Below, in pieces: positions 1 to 7,908 of a stretch of DNA of 64,000 bases. Position 1 is the stretch's first letter. Every line of letters starts with the position of its first letter. The stretch lies in the NCBI RefSeq assembly GCF_900092135.1, contig NZ_FMYF01000002.1:124001-188000 (forward strand). The letters run 5' to 3'. Position numbers and translations under genes: made by a program. The notes under the pieces are model-generated. The model ran no database searches. It was not told the DNA's origin and worked only from the letters and a program-made list of their open reading frames with translations. This stretch comes from Raineyella antarctica. Lineage in GTDB: Bacteria > Actinomycetota > Actinomycetes > Propionibacteriales > Propionibacteriaceae.

Positions 1-99
1 GCCGACGACACCGGCCTGCAGCCCCGGGTCCACTCCGGCCCGGTCTCGAGCCCGACCCCGGCCCGGCGCGCCCTGCCGGACGAGCGACGCCGGCGCTGA
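1..99 (+). CDS. C-terminal end of an unidentified protein (partial)
   Basis: The first frame is open from the window edge to a TGA at 97-99 and would encode the last 32 residues of a protein that begins outside the window. The tail is rich in Pro, Ser and Arg and ends in four arginines, so no family can be assigned. It converges on serC. With so little sequence, a chance open frame is also possible. Confidence 0.3.
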   Translation, partial: ADDTGLQPRVHSGPVSSPTPARRALPDERRRR

Positions 100-127
100 C
101 CGGCTTCGCCCGGTCCCAGGCCGAAGC

Positions 128-1240
128 TCAGGCCATCCGCTCCAGCACGTAGTCGATGCAGGCCGTGAGCGCCTCGACGTCGGCGGTCGGCACATTGGTG
201 AACATGCCGATCCGCAGCTGGTTGCGGCCGAGCTTGCGGTAGGGCTCCACGTCGATGATCCCGTTGGCGCGCAGCGTCTTCGCCAGTGCCGCGGCATCGA
301 CCTGTTCGGCGAAGTCGATGGTGCCGACCACCGGGGAGCGGAAGGCCTGCTCGACGAACGGCGTCGCCAGCTCGTGCGCGTCGGCCCAGCCGTACAGGTG
401 GGCCGCGGAGGCCTGCGTACGGGCGGTGGCGAAGGCCATCCCGCCCTGGGTGTTCAGCCAGTCGACCTGCTCGGCCAGCAGCCACAGGGTGGCGATCGCC
501 GGGGTGTTGAGCGTCTGGTCCTTGCGGGAGTTGTCCAGCGCGACCTGCAGCGACAGGATCTCGGGGATCCACCGGTCCGTCGCCGCGATCCGGCCGATCC
601 GCTCGATCGCCGCGGGGGACAGGAACGAGACCCACAGGCCGCCGTCGGAGCCGAAGTTCTTCTGCGGGGCGAAGTAGTAGGCGTCCGTCTGGGCCAGGTC
701 GGCATCGATGCCGCCGGCCGCCGAGGTCGCGTCGATCAGGGTCAGCGCGCCCTCGTCGCCGGCAACGCGCTGCACCGGGGTGGCGGCACCGGTCGAGGTC
801 TCGTTCTGCGCCCACGCGTACGCGTCCACGCCGGCGGTGGGCTGCGGCACGGCCGCGCTGCCGACCGGGGCCGTGGCGATGACCGGATCGGCCAGGAACG
901 GCGCCCGGGCCGCCTCGGCGGCGAACTTGGAGGAGAACTCGCCGTTCGAGCCGTGCGCGGAGCGCTGCTCGACCAGCGAGTAGATCGCGGCGTCCCAGAA
1001 CAGCGTCGAACCGCCATTGCCGAGGGCGACCTCGTAGCCCTCCGGGGCCCGGTAGAGCTCGGCCAGGCCCTCGCGGATGCGGCGGACGAGGTCCTTCACC
1101 GGGGCCTGCCGGTGCGAGGTGCCGAGCACCTGCGCGCCGGGACCGGCCAGGGACGCGAGCGCCGCCGGGCGGATCCGGGCCGGCCCACAGCCGAAGCGTC
1201 CGTCGGCGGGCTTGATGTCTGCGGGAATCTGCACGGTCAC
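128..1240 (-). CDS. serC: Phosphoserine aminotransferase
   Basis: PLP-dependent aminotransferase of 370 residues that converts 3-phosphohydroxypyruvate to phosphoserine in cytosolic serine synthesis; the family also acts in PLP synthesis. The N-terminus has the substrate-binding segment FGCGPARIRP. The PLP lysine lies in APQKNFGSDGG near residue 195, preceded by LIDATSAAGG, the aspartate-containing cofactor segment. Length and the actinobacterial subgroup features fit SerC. It is divergent from pdxH with a 62-bp gap, a sensible pairing because both enzymes touch vitamin B6 metabolism. Confidence 0.95.
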   Translation of the reverse strand: MTVQIPADIKPADGRFGCGPARIRPAALASLAGPGAQVLGTSHRQAPVKDLVRRIREGLAELYRAPEGYEVALGNGGSTLFWDAAIYSLVEQRSAHGSNGEFSSKFAAEAARAPFLADPVIATAPVGSAAVPQPTAGVDAYAWAQNETSTGAATPVQRVAGDEGALTLIDATSAAGGIDADLAQTDAYYFAPQKNFGSDGGLWVSFLSPAAIERIGRIAATDRWIPEILSLQVALDNSRKDQTLNTPAIATLWLLAEQVDWLNTQGGMAFATARTQASAAHLYGWADAHELATPFVEQAFRSPVVGTIDFAEQVDAAALAKTLRANGIIDVEPYRKLGRNQLRIGMFTNVPTADVEALTACIDYVLERMA

Positions 1241-1302
1241 CGTCCCATCTTTGCACCGTGTCCGAGCCGGGCGGCCGGGTGGCTGGGTGGTAGGACGGGG
1301 TC

Positions 1303-1953
1303 ATGCACGACATTGCCGCCGACCGGGTCGAGTACCACGGCCAGACCCTTGATGGCGTGAACGCCGCAACCTCGCCGTACGCCCTGTTCCGCAGTTGGCT
1401 GGAGGCCGCGTACGAGGCGGGCAACCCGGAGCCGACGGCGATGCAGGTCGCGACGGTCGCGCTGGGTGGGGACGGGGTGCCCCGGCCGAGCGTACGGACG
1501 GTGCTGCTCAAGGAGGTCGACGAGCGCGGCTTCGTGTTCTTCAGCAACTACCGCTCCCGCAAGGGCCGGGAGATCGAGGCCCAGCCGCAGGTGGCCCTGC
1601 AGTGGTACTGGCCGGCGCTGGCCCGGGCCGTACGGGTGGAGGGGACCGCCGTCCGGGTGGACCGGCAGGAGTCCGAGGCGTACTTCGCGAGTCGGCCGCG
1701 CGGCTCCCAGCTGGGCGCCTGGGCCTCCCAGCAGTCCGCCGAACTCGACTCGCGCGCCGAGCTGCTGGCGGCGTACGCCAGGGTCGGTGAGGAGTTCCGC
1801 GGCCGCGAGGTGCCCTGCCCCGAGCACTGGGGAGGCTGGCGCGTCCCGGCCGGGGCGATCGAGTTCTGGCAGGGCGAGCCGAGCCGGCTGCACGACCGGG
1901 TCCGGTTCACCCGCGAGGGCACGTCCTGGCAGCTGCACCGGCTCGCGCCCTGA
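1303..1953 (+). CDS. pdxH: Pyridoxamine/pyridoxine 5'-phosphate oxidase
   Basis: FMN enzyme of 216 residues that oxidises PMP or PNP to pyridoxal 5'-phosphate. FMN- and substrate-binding segments are visible: RTVLLKEVDERGFVFFSNY near residues 66-84, SRKGREI, and the terminal family signature FWQGEPSRLHDR followed by a short tail ending LHRLAP. The split-barrel length is normal. It is read divergently from serC, so a shared regulatory gap of about 60 bp serves both genes. The ATG start is the first in frame after the gap. Confidence 0.95.
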   Translation: MHDIAADRVEYHGQTLDGVNAATSPYALFRSWLEAAYEAGNPEPTAMQVATVALGGDGVPRPSVRTVLLKEVDERGFVFFSNYRSRKGREIEAQPQVALQWYWPALARAVRVEGTAVRVDRQESEAYFASRPRGSQLGAWASQQSAELDSRAELLAAYARVGEEFRGREVPCPEHWGGWRVPAGAIEFWQGEPSRLHDRVRFTREGTSWQLHRLAP

Positions 1954-2108
1954 GCCGGGCCTGTGGTCGGGGTCCGCGGGAGGGCGAGCGGGCTTCAGCG
2001 TGGTGCTATCGAGCTGAACGCCCACCTTGCTAGGGTGACGCGTGGTATGACCGTTCCCCCTGGGCAGGGGTCGTGCCGTGTCCGCCTACCAACACAAGGA
2101 GTGAGCAC

Positions 2109-2474
2109 GTGAAGGGTTTCAAAGAATTCCTCATGCGCGGCAACCTCATCGAGCTTGCCGTCGCCTTCATCATCGGATCCGTCTTCGCCGCGGTCGTCAA
2201 GGCCTTCACCGACCTGATGCTCGACCTGATCGGCAAGCTGCTGCCGATCGACGGGGCGGCCTTCTCCGGGCTCGTCGTCGCCGGCATCACCATCGGCCCG
2301 TTCGTGTCGGCCGTCGTGACCTTCGTCCTGACCGCGTTCGTGGTCTACTTCGCCGTGGTGAAGCCGTACAACCTGTACCAGGCCCGTCACAAGGTCGCCG
2401 AGCCGGAGGTCCAGACCACCGACCAGATCCTCGTCCAGATCCGCGACCTGCTGGCCGAGCGCCGCGAGGTCTGA
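2109..2474 (+). CDS. mscL: Large-conductance mechanosensitive channel
   Basis: Homopentameric membrane channel of 121 residues that opens under membrane tension to release solutes in osmotic downshock. The N-terminal amphipathic segment MKGFKEFLMRGNLIELAVAF, TM1, a short periplasmic loop, TM2 and a charged C-terminal helix are all present. An upstream ATG at 2073 would add 12 residues, but GTG at 2109 gives the canonical MscL N-terminus and has AAGGAG at 2096-2101, 7 bp upstream. It is monocistronic and followed by a strong terminator at 2537-2570. Confidence 0.95.
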   Translation: MKGFKEFLMRGNLIELAVAFIIGSVFAAVVKAFTDLMLDLIGKLLPIDGAAFSGLVVAGITIGPFVSAVVTFVLTAFVVYFAVVKPYNLYQARHKVAEPEVQTTDQILVQIRDLLAERREV

Positions 2475-2536
2475 TCGACCCAGCACCAGCAACCCTTTCG
2501 CCCCGGACCGATCGCCGCGGGCACCCGCGGACACCA

Positions 2537-2570
2537 CGAAGCCCCCGTCACTGCTGTGGCGGGGGCTTCG
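2537..2570. terminator. Hairpin terminator between mscL and the UGPase operon
   Basis: A perfect 11-bp stem (CGAAGCCCCCG with its complement at 2560-2570) around a 12-nt loop. It lies between the convergent ends of mscL and the minus-strand gene ending at 2600. There is no U-tract, as is common in high-GC actinobacteria. It could serve both strands. Confidence 0.75.
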
Positions 2571-2599
2571 CCGTTCCTGGGGCAGGGCCGTTCCTGGGC

Positions 2600-2995
2600 T
2601 CAGAGCTTGCCGAAGTGCGGCGGCAGGTCGCGCAGCAGCCGCTCGTCCGCCGGTGACGGCCGGCCAGCACCGATCCGCCCGTGGCCCGCGCTGCGGACCC
2701 GGACCGCGGCCGGCGCCAGCCCCCAGTCGGCCACCAGGGCCCGGAGAGCGGCGGAGAACTGGGCCGCCGGGAGTCCCTCGGCCAGCTCCGCCGGGACGGG
2801 GTGAGGCCAGGGCGTCCCCGCGGACCGGGTGGCGTCGGCATGGCGCCGCAGTGCCTCGCGGTCCCAGCCCGCGGCGTCGAGTTCGCCGGCCAGTACCGCC
2901 TCGTCGGGGGCGGGCCGGGGCGGCAGGGACAGGTCCTCGCCGGTCAGCGCGTACGCCAGGGTCCGGTGCCAGCCGAGGCCCTCGGGCTCACTCAC
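2600..2995 (-). CDS. Hypothetical protein downstream of UGPase
   Basis: Protein of 131 residues from a GTG start that overlaps the UGPase stop by 8 bp, so the two genes are translationally coupled. No family is recognised. It is a soluble acidic protein with no transmembrane segment or cysteine; a WHRTLAYALTGEDL-like start and a PHFGKL end can be seen. Codon use is typical of real genes here, and it ends just before the terminator at 2537-2570. Its role may relate to UDP-glucose synthesis only by position. Confidence 0.6.
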   Translation of the reverse strand: MSEPEGLGWHRTLAYALTGEDLSLPPRPAPDEAVLAGELDAAGWDREALRRHADATRSAGTPWPHPVPAELAEGLPAAQFSAALRALVADWGLAPAAVRVRSAGHGRIGAGRPSPADERLLRDLPPHFGKL

Positions 2996-4403
2996 CGTCG
3001 TCCGAGGGCAGCCCGCTGTGGCCGTCCAGCACGCTGCCGGCGGGGACCGTACGGGGCCGGTCGGTCGGCGGCAGCACCACGTCACCGCGGATGGTGACCT
3101 GGTGGCCGAAGGTCCAGTCACCCTCCACCGTCAGCGATCCCGCCTCGCGCAGGCTCGGGGCGCCGTGCGGGAAGCGCTGCTCGAAGTCCGCGATCAGCTG
3201 GTAGGGGCCGGGCGCCAGCTGCACCAGCGGCGGGGTCGGGTCCACCCGGACCAGCGTCCCGTCCTCCTGGACCCGGTACACGTCGGAGCGCAGCAGCAGC
3301 AGGTCGTTGGTGGTCTTGACCGGCAGGAACCGGTCCCGGGGCACCACGATCGCCTGCGACCCCTCGAACACCTCGATCGCCGCACCCATCGCCGTCTCGA
3401 TCTGGTACACCTCCGGCGACGTACGGTCGGTCGGGTCGACCCGCTTGCGGTTGCGGATCAGCGGCAGCCCCAGTACGCCGTCGCGCTCGGCGAGGGTGTC
3501 GGACAGCTGCTGCAGGTCCAGCCACAGGTTGTTGGTGTTGAAGAAGCGGTGGCGCTCGATGTCGCCGAAGGCCTCCTCGTCCTCCTCGGCGGTCTGCGCC
3601 TTCTCGCGCAGCACCAGCCGGCCGTCCTCCTCCCGTACGGCCAGGTGGCCGCCCTTGCGGTCGGCCCGGGTCCGCTCGCAGACCTCCATCGCGAACGGCG
3701 CACCGGTCGAGGCGAACCAGGCCGCCAGCTCGGCGGAGGGGGCGGCGCCGAGGTTGTCGGCGTTCGAGACCGACGCGTACCGGTAGCCGGCCGCCAGCAG
3801 CTGCGCCAGCACCCCGGACCCCTGCAGCGCGGTGTACAGGTCGCCGTGGCCCGGCGGGCACCACTCCAGCGTCGGGTCGGCCGGCCACTCGACCGGGGCC
3901 AGGTCGTCGACCAGCAGCTTGGGCTCCTGGTTCTGGATGAACTCCAGCGGTACGCCCGGGGTGCGGAGGGCCGGGGAGGCGGCCAGCTCGGCCATCGTGT
4001 CGGCGCTGGTGGCGAACGAGTCCATCAGGATCAGCGGCAGGCGTACGCCGTGCTCGGCCCGGGTCGCCATCACCTGGGCGACGATCAGGTCCAGGAACGT
4101 ACGGCCCGAGCGGACCGGGACCAGCGACTTCGCCTTGGTCATCCCCATCGAGGTGCCCAGGCCACCGTTCAGCTTGATGATGACCGTACGATCCAGCGCC
4201 TCGGTGTCGGGCGTACGGTCGGCGGCCAGCAGGTCGGCCAGGGCGGGCAGCTCGGTGACCGGCCGGATCGAGGACTCCGGAACGATCCCGGTGGCCCCCT
4301 CCGCCAGCTTGCCGTAGTAGTGGGTGAAGACGGTGATGGCGTTCTCGGCCACTCCGGCATCACGCATCTTCTGCTGTGCACGCTCGAGTCCCTGTGTCGT
4401 CAT
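2988..4403 (-). CDS. UTP--glucose-1-phosphate uridylyltransferase (eukaryotic-type UGPase)
   Basis: Makes UDP-glucose from UTP and glucose-1-phosphate for glycans, galactose metabolism and glycogen or trehalose. At 471 residues it belongs to the UDPGP (UGP2-like) family rather than the roughly 300-residue bacterial GalU. The nucleotide loop KLNGGLGTSMGMTKAKS lies near residues 76-92; NQEPKLL, PPGHGDLY and NTNNLW are further family landmarks. The C-terminus is a left-handed beta-helix-like segment. This type is known in bifidobacteria and propionibacteria. The downstream hypothetical gene is coupled by an 8-bp overlap. Confidence 0.93.
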   Translation of the reverse strand: MTTQGLERAQQKMRDAGVAENAITVFTHYYGKLAEGATGIVPESSIRPVTELPALADLLAADRTPDTEALDRTVIIKLNGGLGTSMGMTKAKSLVPVRSGRTFLDLIVAQVMATRAEHGVRLPLILMDSFATSADTMAELAASPALRTPGVPLEFIQNQEPKLLVDDLAPVEWPADPTLEWCPPGHGDLYTALQGSGVLAQLLAAGYRYASVSNADNLGAAPSAELAAWFASTGAPFAMEVCERTRADRKGGHLAVREEDGRLVLREKAQTAEEDEEAFGDIERHRFFNTNNLWLDLQQLSDTLAERDGVLGLPLIRNRKRVDPTDRTSPEVYQIETAMGAAIEVFEGSQAIVVPRDRFLPVKTTNDLLLLRSDVYRVQEDGTLVRVDPTPPLVQLAPGPYQLIADFEQRFPHGAPSLREAGSLTVEGDWTFGHQVTIRGDVVLPPTDRPRTVPAGSVLDGHSGLPSDDGE

Positions 4404-4476
4404 GGCGCCAGTCTAGGGACCGCGGGGTGACGAATCGTGGGATCGCCTGCCGCTTCGGCTACTCTTGGTGCGGTCA

Positions 4477-4549
4477 GGCCCCGTAGCTCAGGGGATAGAG
4501 CGTCGGTTTCCTAAACCGTGCGTCGGAGGTTCGAATCCTCTCGGGGCCG
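4477..4549 (+). tRNA. tRNA-Arg (anticodon CCT)
   Basis: Cloverleaf of 73 nt. The acceptor stem pairs GGCCCCG (4477-4483) with CGGGGCC (4542-4548). The D arm is GCTC/GAGC, the anticodon loop TTCCTAA gives CCT, and the T arm is GGAGG-TTCGAAT-CCTCT. The 3' CCA is not encoded. It reads AGG codons, which are rare in this GC-rich genome. Confidence 0.95.
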
Positions 4550-4564
4550 CTCCGGCAGGACAGT

Positions 4565-4600
4565 TTCGCCCCGTACCCTCGGCGGAGGGTACGGGGCGAA
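4565..4600. terminator. Bidirectional terminator between tRNA-Arg and trxA
   Basis: A perfect 16-bp stem (left arm 4565-4580, right arm 4585-4600) with a GGCG tetraloop. It sits between the tRNA on the + strand and the 3' end of the minus-strand thioredoxin gene, so it probably stops both transcripts. Confidence 0.8.
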
Positions 4601-4645
4601 GTGCTGTTCTGGGGAGACGTACGTCTCGTGCCAGGAGGGGTCGGG

Positions 4646-5002
4646 TCAGGCCTGCTTGGCCTGGGCCTTGACCTCTTCCATGTCGAGCTCCTTGATCTGG
4701 CTGATCAGGGACTTCAGGGTGGAGCCGTTCATGGCGCCGGCCTGGTTGAAGAGCATGATGCCCTGGCGGAAGGCCATCAGCGTCGGGATGGCGGTGATCT
4801 GGAAGTTCATCGCCAGCTCCTGCTGGGCCTCGGTGTCGACCTTGCCGAAGACGATGTCGGTGTTCTCGGTGGAAGCCTTCTCGTAGACGGGCGCGAAGCG
4901 CTTGCACGGACCGCACCAGTCGGCCCAGAAGTCGACGAGAACGATCTCGTTGTCTTCGATCGTCTTCTTGAAGTCGTCATTGGTCAGGTTCGTGGTGGCC
5001 AT
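4646..5002 (-). CDS. trxA: Thioredoxin
   Basis: Cytosolic disulfide reductase of 118 residues. The active site WCGPC sits in FWADWCGPCKRFAPVYEKA near residue 33, and the cis-proline is in ITAIPTLMAF. The frame stays open upstream to 5170, but ATG at 5002 gives the normal thioredoxin N-terminus. Purines (GAGAGAG, with AAAGGAAA further away) precede this start. It has an acidic, lysine-rich tail. It is a single gene, ending at the strong hairpin at 4565-4600. From 5003 to 5240 no further gene is seen. Confidence 0.93.
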   Translation of the reverse strand: MATTNLTNDDFKKTIEDNEIVLVDFWADWCGPCKRFAPVYEKASTENTDIVFGKVDTEAQQELAMNFQITAIPTLMAFRQGIMLFNQAGAMNGSTLKSLISQIKELDMEEVKAQAKQA

Positions 5003-5240
5003 GGGTCTCTCTCGTTTCCTTTGGCGTTGCGCACGGAGGCGCGGGTCTGTCTCACCGGCAACTGCGCCGTACGGGGGTGCAACAGGAGTGGTGGTTCGGA
5101 TATTCCCGCACACCGGTCCACTGGTGCCACCGTGGGGCACCGATGCCTCCACCGCGGGAACGTCGTCCACTGTATAGCCGCCGGGATCGTCGCGGAACCT
5201 CGTGGTTCCGTCCTGCAGCGCATCCCCGCCGGGCCTGGGG

Positions 5241-6032
5241 TCACTTGATGCCGACGAAGCGGCGCATCGGCACGGTGATCCGTACCGGCCGGCGGTGTGC
5301 GCTCTGGGTCAGCGAGTCGATCGCGGCGCTGATCCGGCTGGCGGCGACCCCGGGCAGGTAGATGGCCTCGAGGAGCCGCTCGGCGTCCTCGCGGTTGCGC
5401 ACGGTGTACGTGTAGCGCTCGCGGGCGTCCTCGACCTTGCGGATGCCGTGCGCGGCGAACAGGTGCGGCAGGCCGGGGGAGGGGGCGCGGCGGGGGAAGT
5501 GTGGGGTGTCGTGCAGGACCGACAGGAACTTGGAGATCGCCGGGATGTCGTGCAGCCGCAGCGACTGCCAGGACGGGGAGATGATCGCCACGACCCCGCC
5601 GGGGGCCAGTACCCGGTCGACCTCCTTGGCCAGCTGGGGCATCGGCCGGACGACCGCGAAGCCGAAGCTGCTCACCACGGCCTGCATGCTCGCGTCGCGC
5701 AGCGGCAGGTGGCGGGCGTCGGCACGGAGGAAGGTGCCCTCGGGGGACCGGCGCCGGGCCTCGGCCAGTTCGTGGGCGGACATGTCCACCCCGATCACCG
5801 TACGTCCCGGGCGGGCGAGCTCACGGGCCACCGCACCGGTGCCGCAGGCCAGGTCCAGGACGGTGCGGGACGACTCGGAGACGGCCCGGGACAGCCAGGC
5901 GTACGGGGTGCGGCCGCCGGACTCGATCCGCTGCAGCAACTCCTCGATGGCTCCGACGTGCTCACGATGGAACTGCGCGAGGTACTCGTGCCAGTCGACC
6001 GTCTCGCGTCCCGAGAACATTCCCATGTCCAC
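5241..6032 (-). CDS. Class I SAM-dependent methyltransferase
   Basis: Protein of 263 residues with a Rossmann methyltransferase fold. Motif I is VLDLACGTGAVAREL, motif II is VIGVDMS, then DARHLPLRDASMQAVVSSFGFA, followed by RVLAPGGVVAIISPSW; this arrangement resembles UbiE/Methyltransf_11 enzymes. The C-terminal third, with several Arg residues, is unassigned. The substrate cannot be inferred from context. The start is ambiguous: GTG at 6032 and ATGs at 6026 and 6020 lie close together and none has a clear ribosome-binding site. Confidence 0.8.
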   Translation of the reverse strand: MDMGMFSGRETVDWHEYLAQFHREHVGAIEELLQRIESGGRTPYAWLSRAVSESSRTVLDLACGTGAVARELARPGRTVIGVDMSAHELAEARRRSPEGTFLRADARHLPLRDASMQAVVSSFGFAVVRPMPQLAKEVDRVLAPGGVVAIISPSWQSLRLHDIPAISKFLSVLHDTPHFPRRAPSPGLPHLFAAHGIRKVEDARERYTYTVRNREDAERLLEAIYLPGVAASRISAAIDSLTQSAHRRPVRITVPMRRFVGIK

Positions 6033-6096
6033 ACTGTGCCACGCGGGCCGAAGGACGGCAGGCAGGGGTGCGACGCGTGCGACGAGGGCGCGGACC

Positions 6097-7170
6097 CTAG
6101 CGGTGGCGGGGATCGTCGAGCAGGGCGATCGCGTCCGCGCCGATGTCGCGGATCACGTGCCCCGGGCCGAGCGGACGCTGCGCGACGGCCGAGACCAGGG
6201 CGGACAGCCCCGGCAGGGCCTCGTCCTCCACGGCCACCCGGGGTGCGTCCGGGGCGAGCAGGGGATTGCAGCCGTCGGGCCACTGCTGGGTGAGTTTGTC
6301 CCAGGTCCGCAGCCAGGCGTCGGAGATCTCCGCGACCGACGGCACGCCGAAGAAGTGGCCGACGGGGGCGTGGTGGCGCAGCGCCACGATCGGGGAGTCC
6401 TGGTAGATCCGGGCCAGCCGCACCCGGGCGTCCAGGTGCCGGCGGTGCTCCAGCGGTGGGCGCAGGGCGAACCCGCACGGGTCGGCGCAGGTCTCGCCGA
6501 CGTCGGGGCGGTCCCCGGCGGCGATGCTGGCGTGGTTCATCGCGCACACCGACAGCGCGTCGCCCAGCCGGGAGTGGAACCGGTCCAGGTAGGCGGTGTA
6601 GCCGGGGACGTCGCCGTCGCAGGCGTTCAGGGAGCGCTTGGCGGTCGCGCGCTGGGCGGAGGTGTGCGGGCAGGCCGGGTCGTCGCTGCCCCAGCGGCCG
6701 TCGGTGGAGGCACGCATCCGGGCGGGGTCACCGGCGTGGCCGAGGGTGCCCTCCCAGGCCAGGTGACCGAGGTACTCACCGATCAGGTGCGCGGTGACGA
6801 CGACCTGCAGCGACTCCTGGCGGGCCGAGCGGAGCTGGACCACCTCGAGCATCAGCTCGTACAGGGGGACCAGCGACCCGAGGGCGCCGCGGTTGGGCTC
6901 GCGCGGCTCCAGCGGGAAGCGCGCATTGGCCAGGGCGACGGCCCAGGGCTGCTCGAAGCCGGCCGCGATCGTCCCGAAGTCCTCGGCGTCCAGGTCGAGC
7001 ACGCGCTTGGCGGCGGTCGCCATCCGGCCGGCCTCGTCGATCAGGGCGCAGTCGTCGCCGGGCAGCGGGGCCGCCGAGCGTTGGGCCAGCATCGAGGCGG
7101 CGGCGTCGTACCAGTGGTTGCTGACCAGTGCGATGACCGCCTCCGGCAGCGGGAGTGCCACGTTCCTCAC
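6097..7170 (-). CDS. Hypothetical protein, cysteine-containing, downstream of dtxR
   Basis: Unrecognised protein of 357 residues from a GTG start only a few bases after the dtxR stop, so it is probably co-transcribed with dtxR. It is largely helical with no transmembrane segments. A central stretch carries several Cys and His (ACPHTS, LNACDGD, SVCAMNH, CADPCG) that could bind a metal or form disulfides; this is an inference. An SDAWLRTWDKLTQQWPDG segment lies near the C-terminal third. No function is claimed. Confidence 0.7.
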   Translation of the reverse strand: MRNVALPLPEAVIALVSNHWYDAAASMLAQRSAAPLPGDDCALIDEAGRMATAAKRVLDLDAEDFGTIAAGFEQPWAVALANARFPLEPREPNRGALGSLVPLYELMLEVVQLRSARQESLQVVVTAHLIGEYLGHLAWEGTLGHAGDPARMRASTDGRWGSDDPACPHTSAQRATAKRSLNACDGDVPGYTAYLDRFHSRLGDALSVCAMNHASIAAGDRPDVGETCADPCGFALRPPLEHRRHLDARVRLARIYQDSPIVALRHHAPVGHFFGVPSVAEISDAWLRTWDKLTQQWPDGCNPLLAPDAPRVAVEDEALPGLSALVSAVAQRPLGPGHVIRDIGADAIALLDDPRHR

Positions 7171-7173
7171 CCG

Positions 7174-7884
7174 TCAGCTGGTCTGGGGGCGGGGCGAGAC
7201 GAAGACCATGGCGGCCGCTTCCGGGGAGAGCTCGCAGCCGGGCGTGCCCTCGGGGACCAGGGCGATCCCGCCGGGGACGGTGAAGACCGTGACGTCACTG
7301 CCGGGGGCGATCCCGGCCTCGTGCAGCGTCTGCAGCAGCTGCGGGTCGGTCTGCAGCTGCTCGCTGAAGCGGGCGACGGTGGCGGGCACCTTCGCACCCT
7401 TGGTGCCCCGGTGGGCGATCAGCTCGGACAGGCTGCTGGTGGAGGGGAACAGGTGCGGCTCCGCCATCCCCAGCTCGTCCAGGCCCGGGATCGGGTTGCC
7501 GTACGGGGAGTCGACCGGTTCGTGGAGGATGTCAACCAGGCGGCGCTCGACCTCGTCGGAGATGACGTGCTCCCAGCGGCAGGCCTCGTCGTGGACCAGC
7601 TCCCAGTCCAGGCCGATCACGTCGGCGAGCAGTCGCTCGGCGAGCCGGTGCTTGCGCATCACCCGCATGGCGCGCTCGTGGCCCTGGGGGGTCAGTTCGA
7701 GGTGGCGGTCGTTGCGGACGGTGAGCAGGCCGTCCCGCTCCATCCGGGCGACGGTCTGGGAGACCGTCGGGCCGCTGTGGTGCAGACGCTCGGCGATCCT
7801 GGCACGCATCGGGACGATCCCCTCCTCGCCAAGCTCGAAGATGGTCCGCAGGTACATCTCCGTGGTGTCGATGAGGTCGCTCAC
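7174..7884 (-). CDS. dtxR: Iron-dependent transcriptional repressor DtxR/IdeR
   Basis: Fe(II)-responsive repressor of 236 residues. The winged helix contains RARIAERLHHSGPTVSQTVA, the recognition region shared with corynebacterial DtxR. Metal ligands are all present: Met10, His79, Glu83, His98, Cys102, Glu105 and His106 (KHRLAE, EACRWEH). A C-terminal SH3-like domain follows. An ATG at 7893 is possible, but GTG at 7884 restores DtxR numbering exactly (Met10) and has AGGA 8 bp upstream. The window also holds a probable target, the box upstream of feoA at 34415-34433. Confidence 0.93.
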   Translation of the reverse strand: MSDLIDTTEMYLRTIFELGEEGIVPMRARIAERLHHSGPTVSQTVARMERDGLLTVRNDRHLELTPQGHERAMRVMRKHRLAERLLADVIGLDWELVHDEACRWEHVISDEVERRLVDILHEPVDSPYGNPIPGLDELGMAEPHLFPSTSSLSELIAHRGTKGAKVPATVARFSEQLQTDPQLLQTLHEAGIAPGSDVTVFTVPGGIALVPEGTPGCELSPEAAAMVFVSPRPQTS

Positions 7885-7908
7885 AGGTGACATCCTATGC
7901 TGTCAGAC

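Noticed and set aside
374-1360. Long + strand open frame opposite serC
   Set aside because: It is a shadow of serC with Arg/Gly-rich composition; serC has all conserved motifs.
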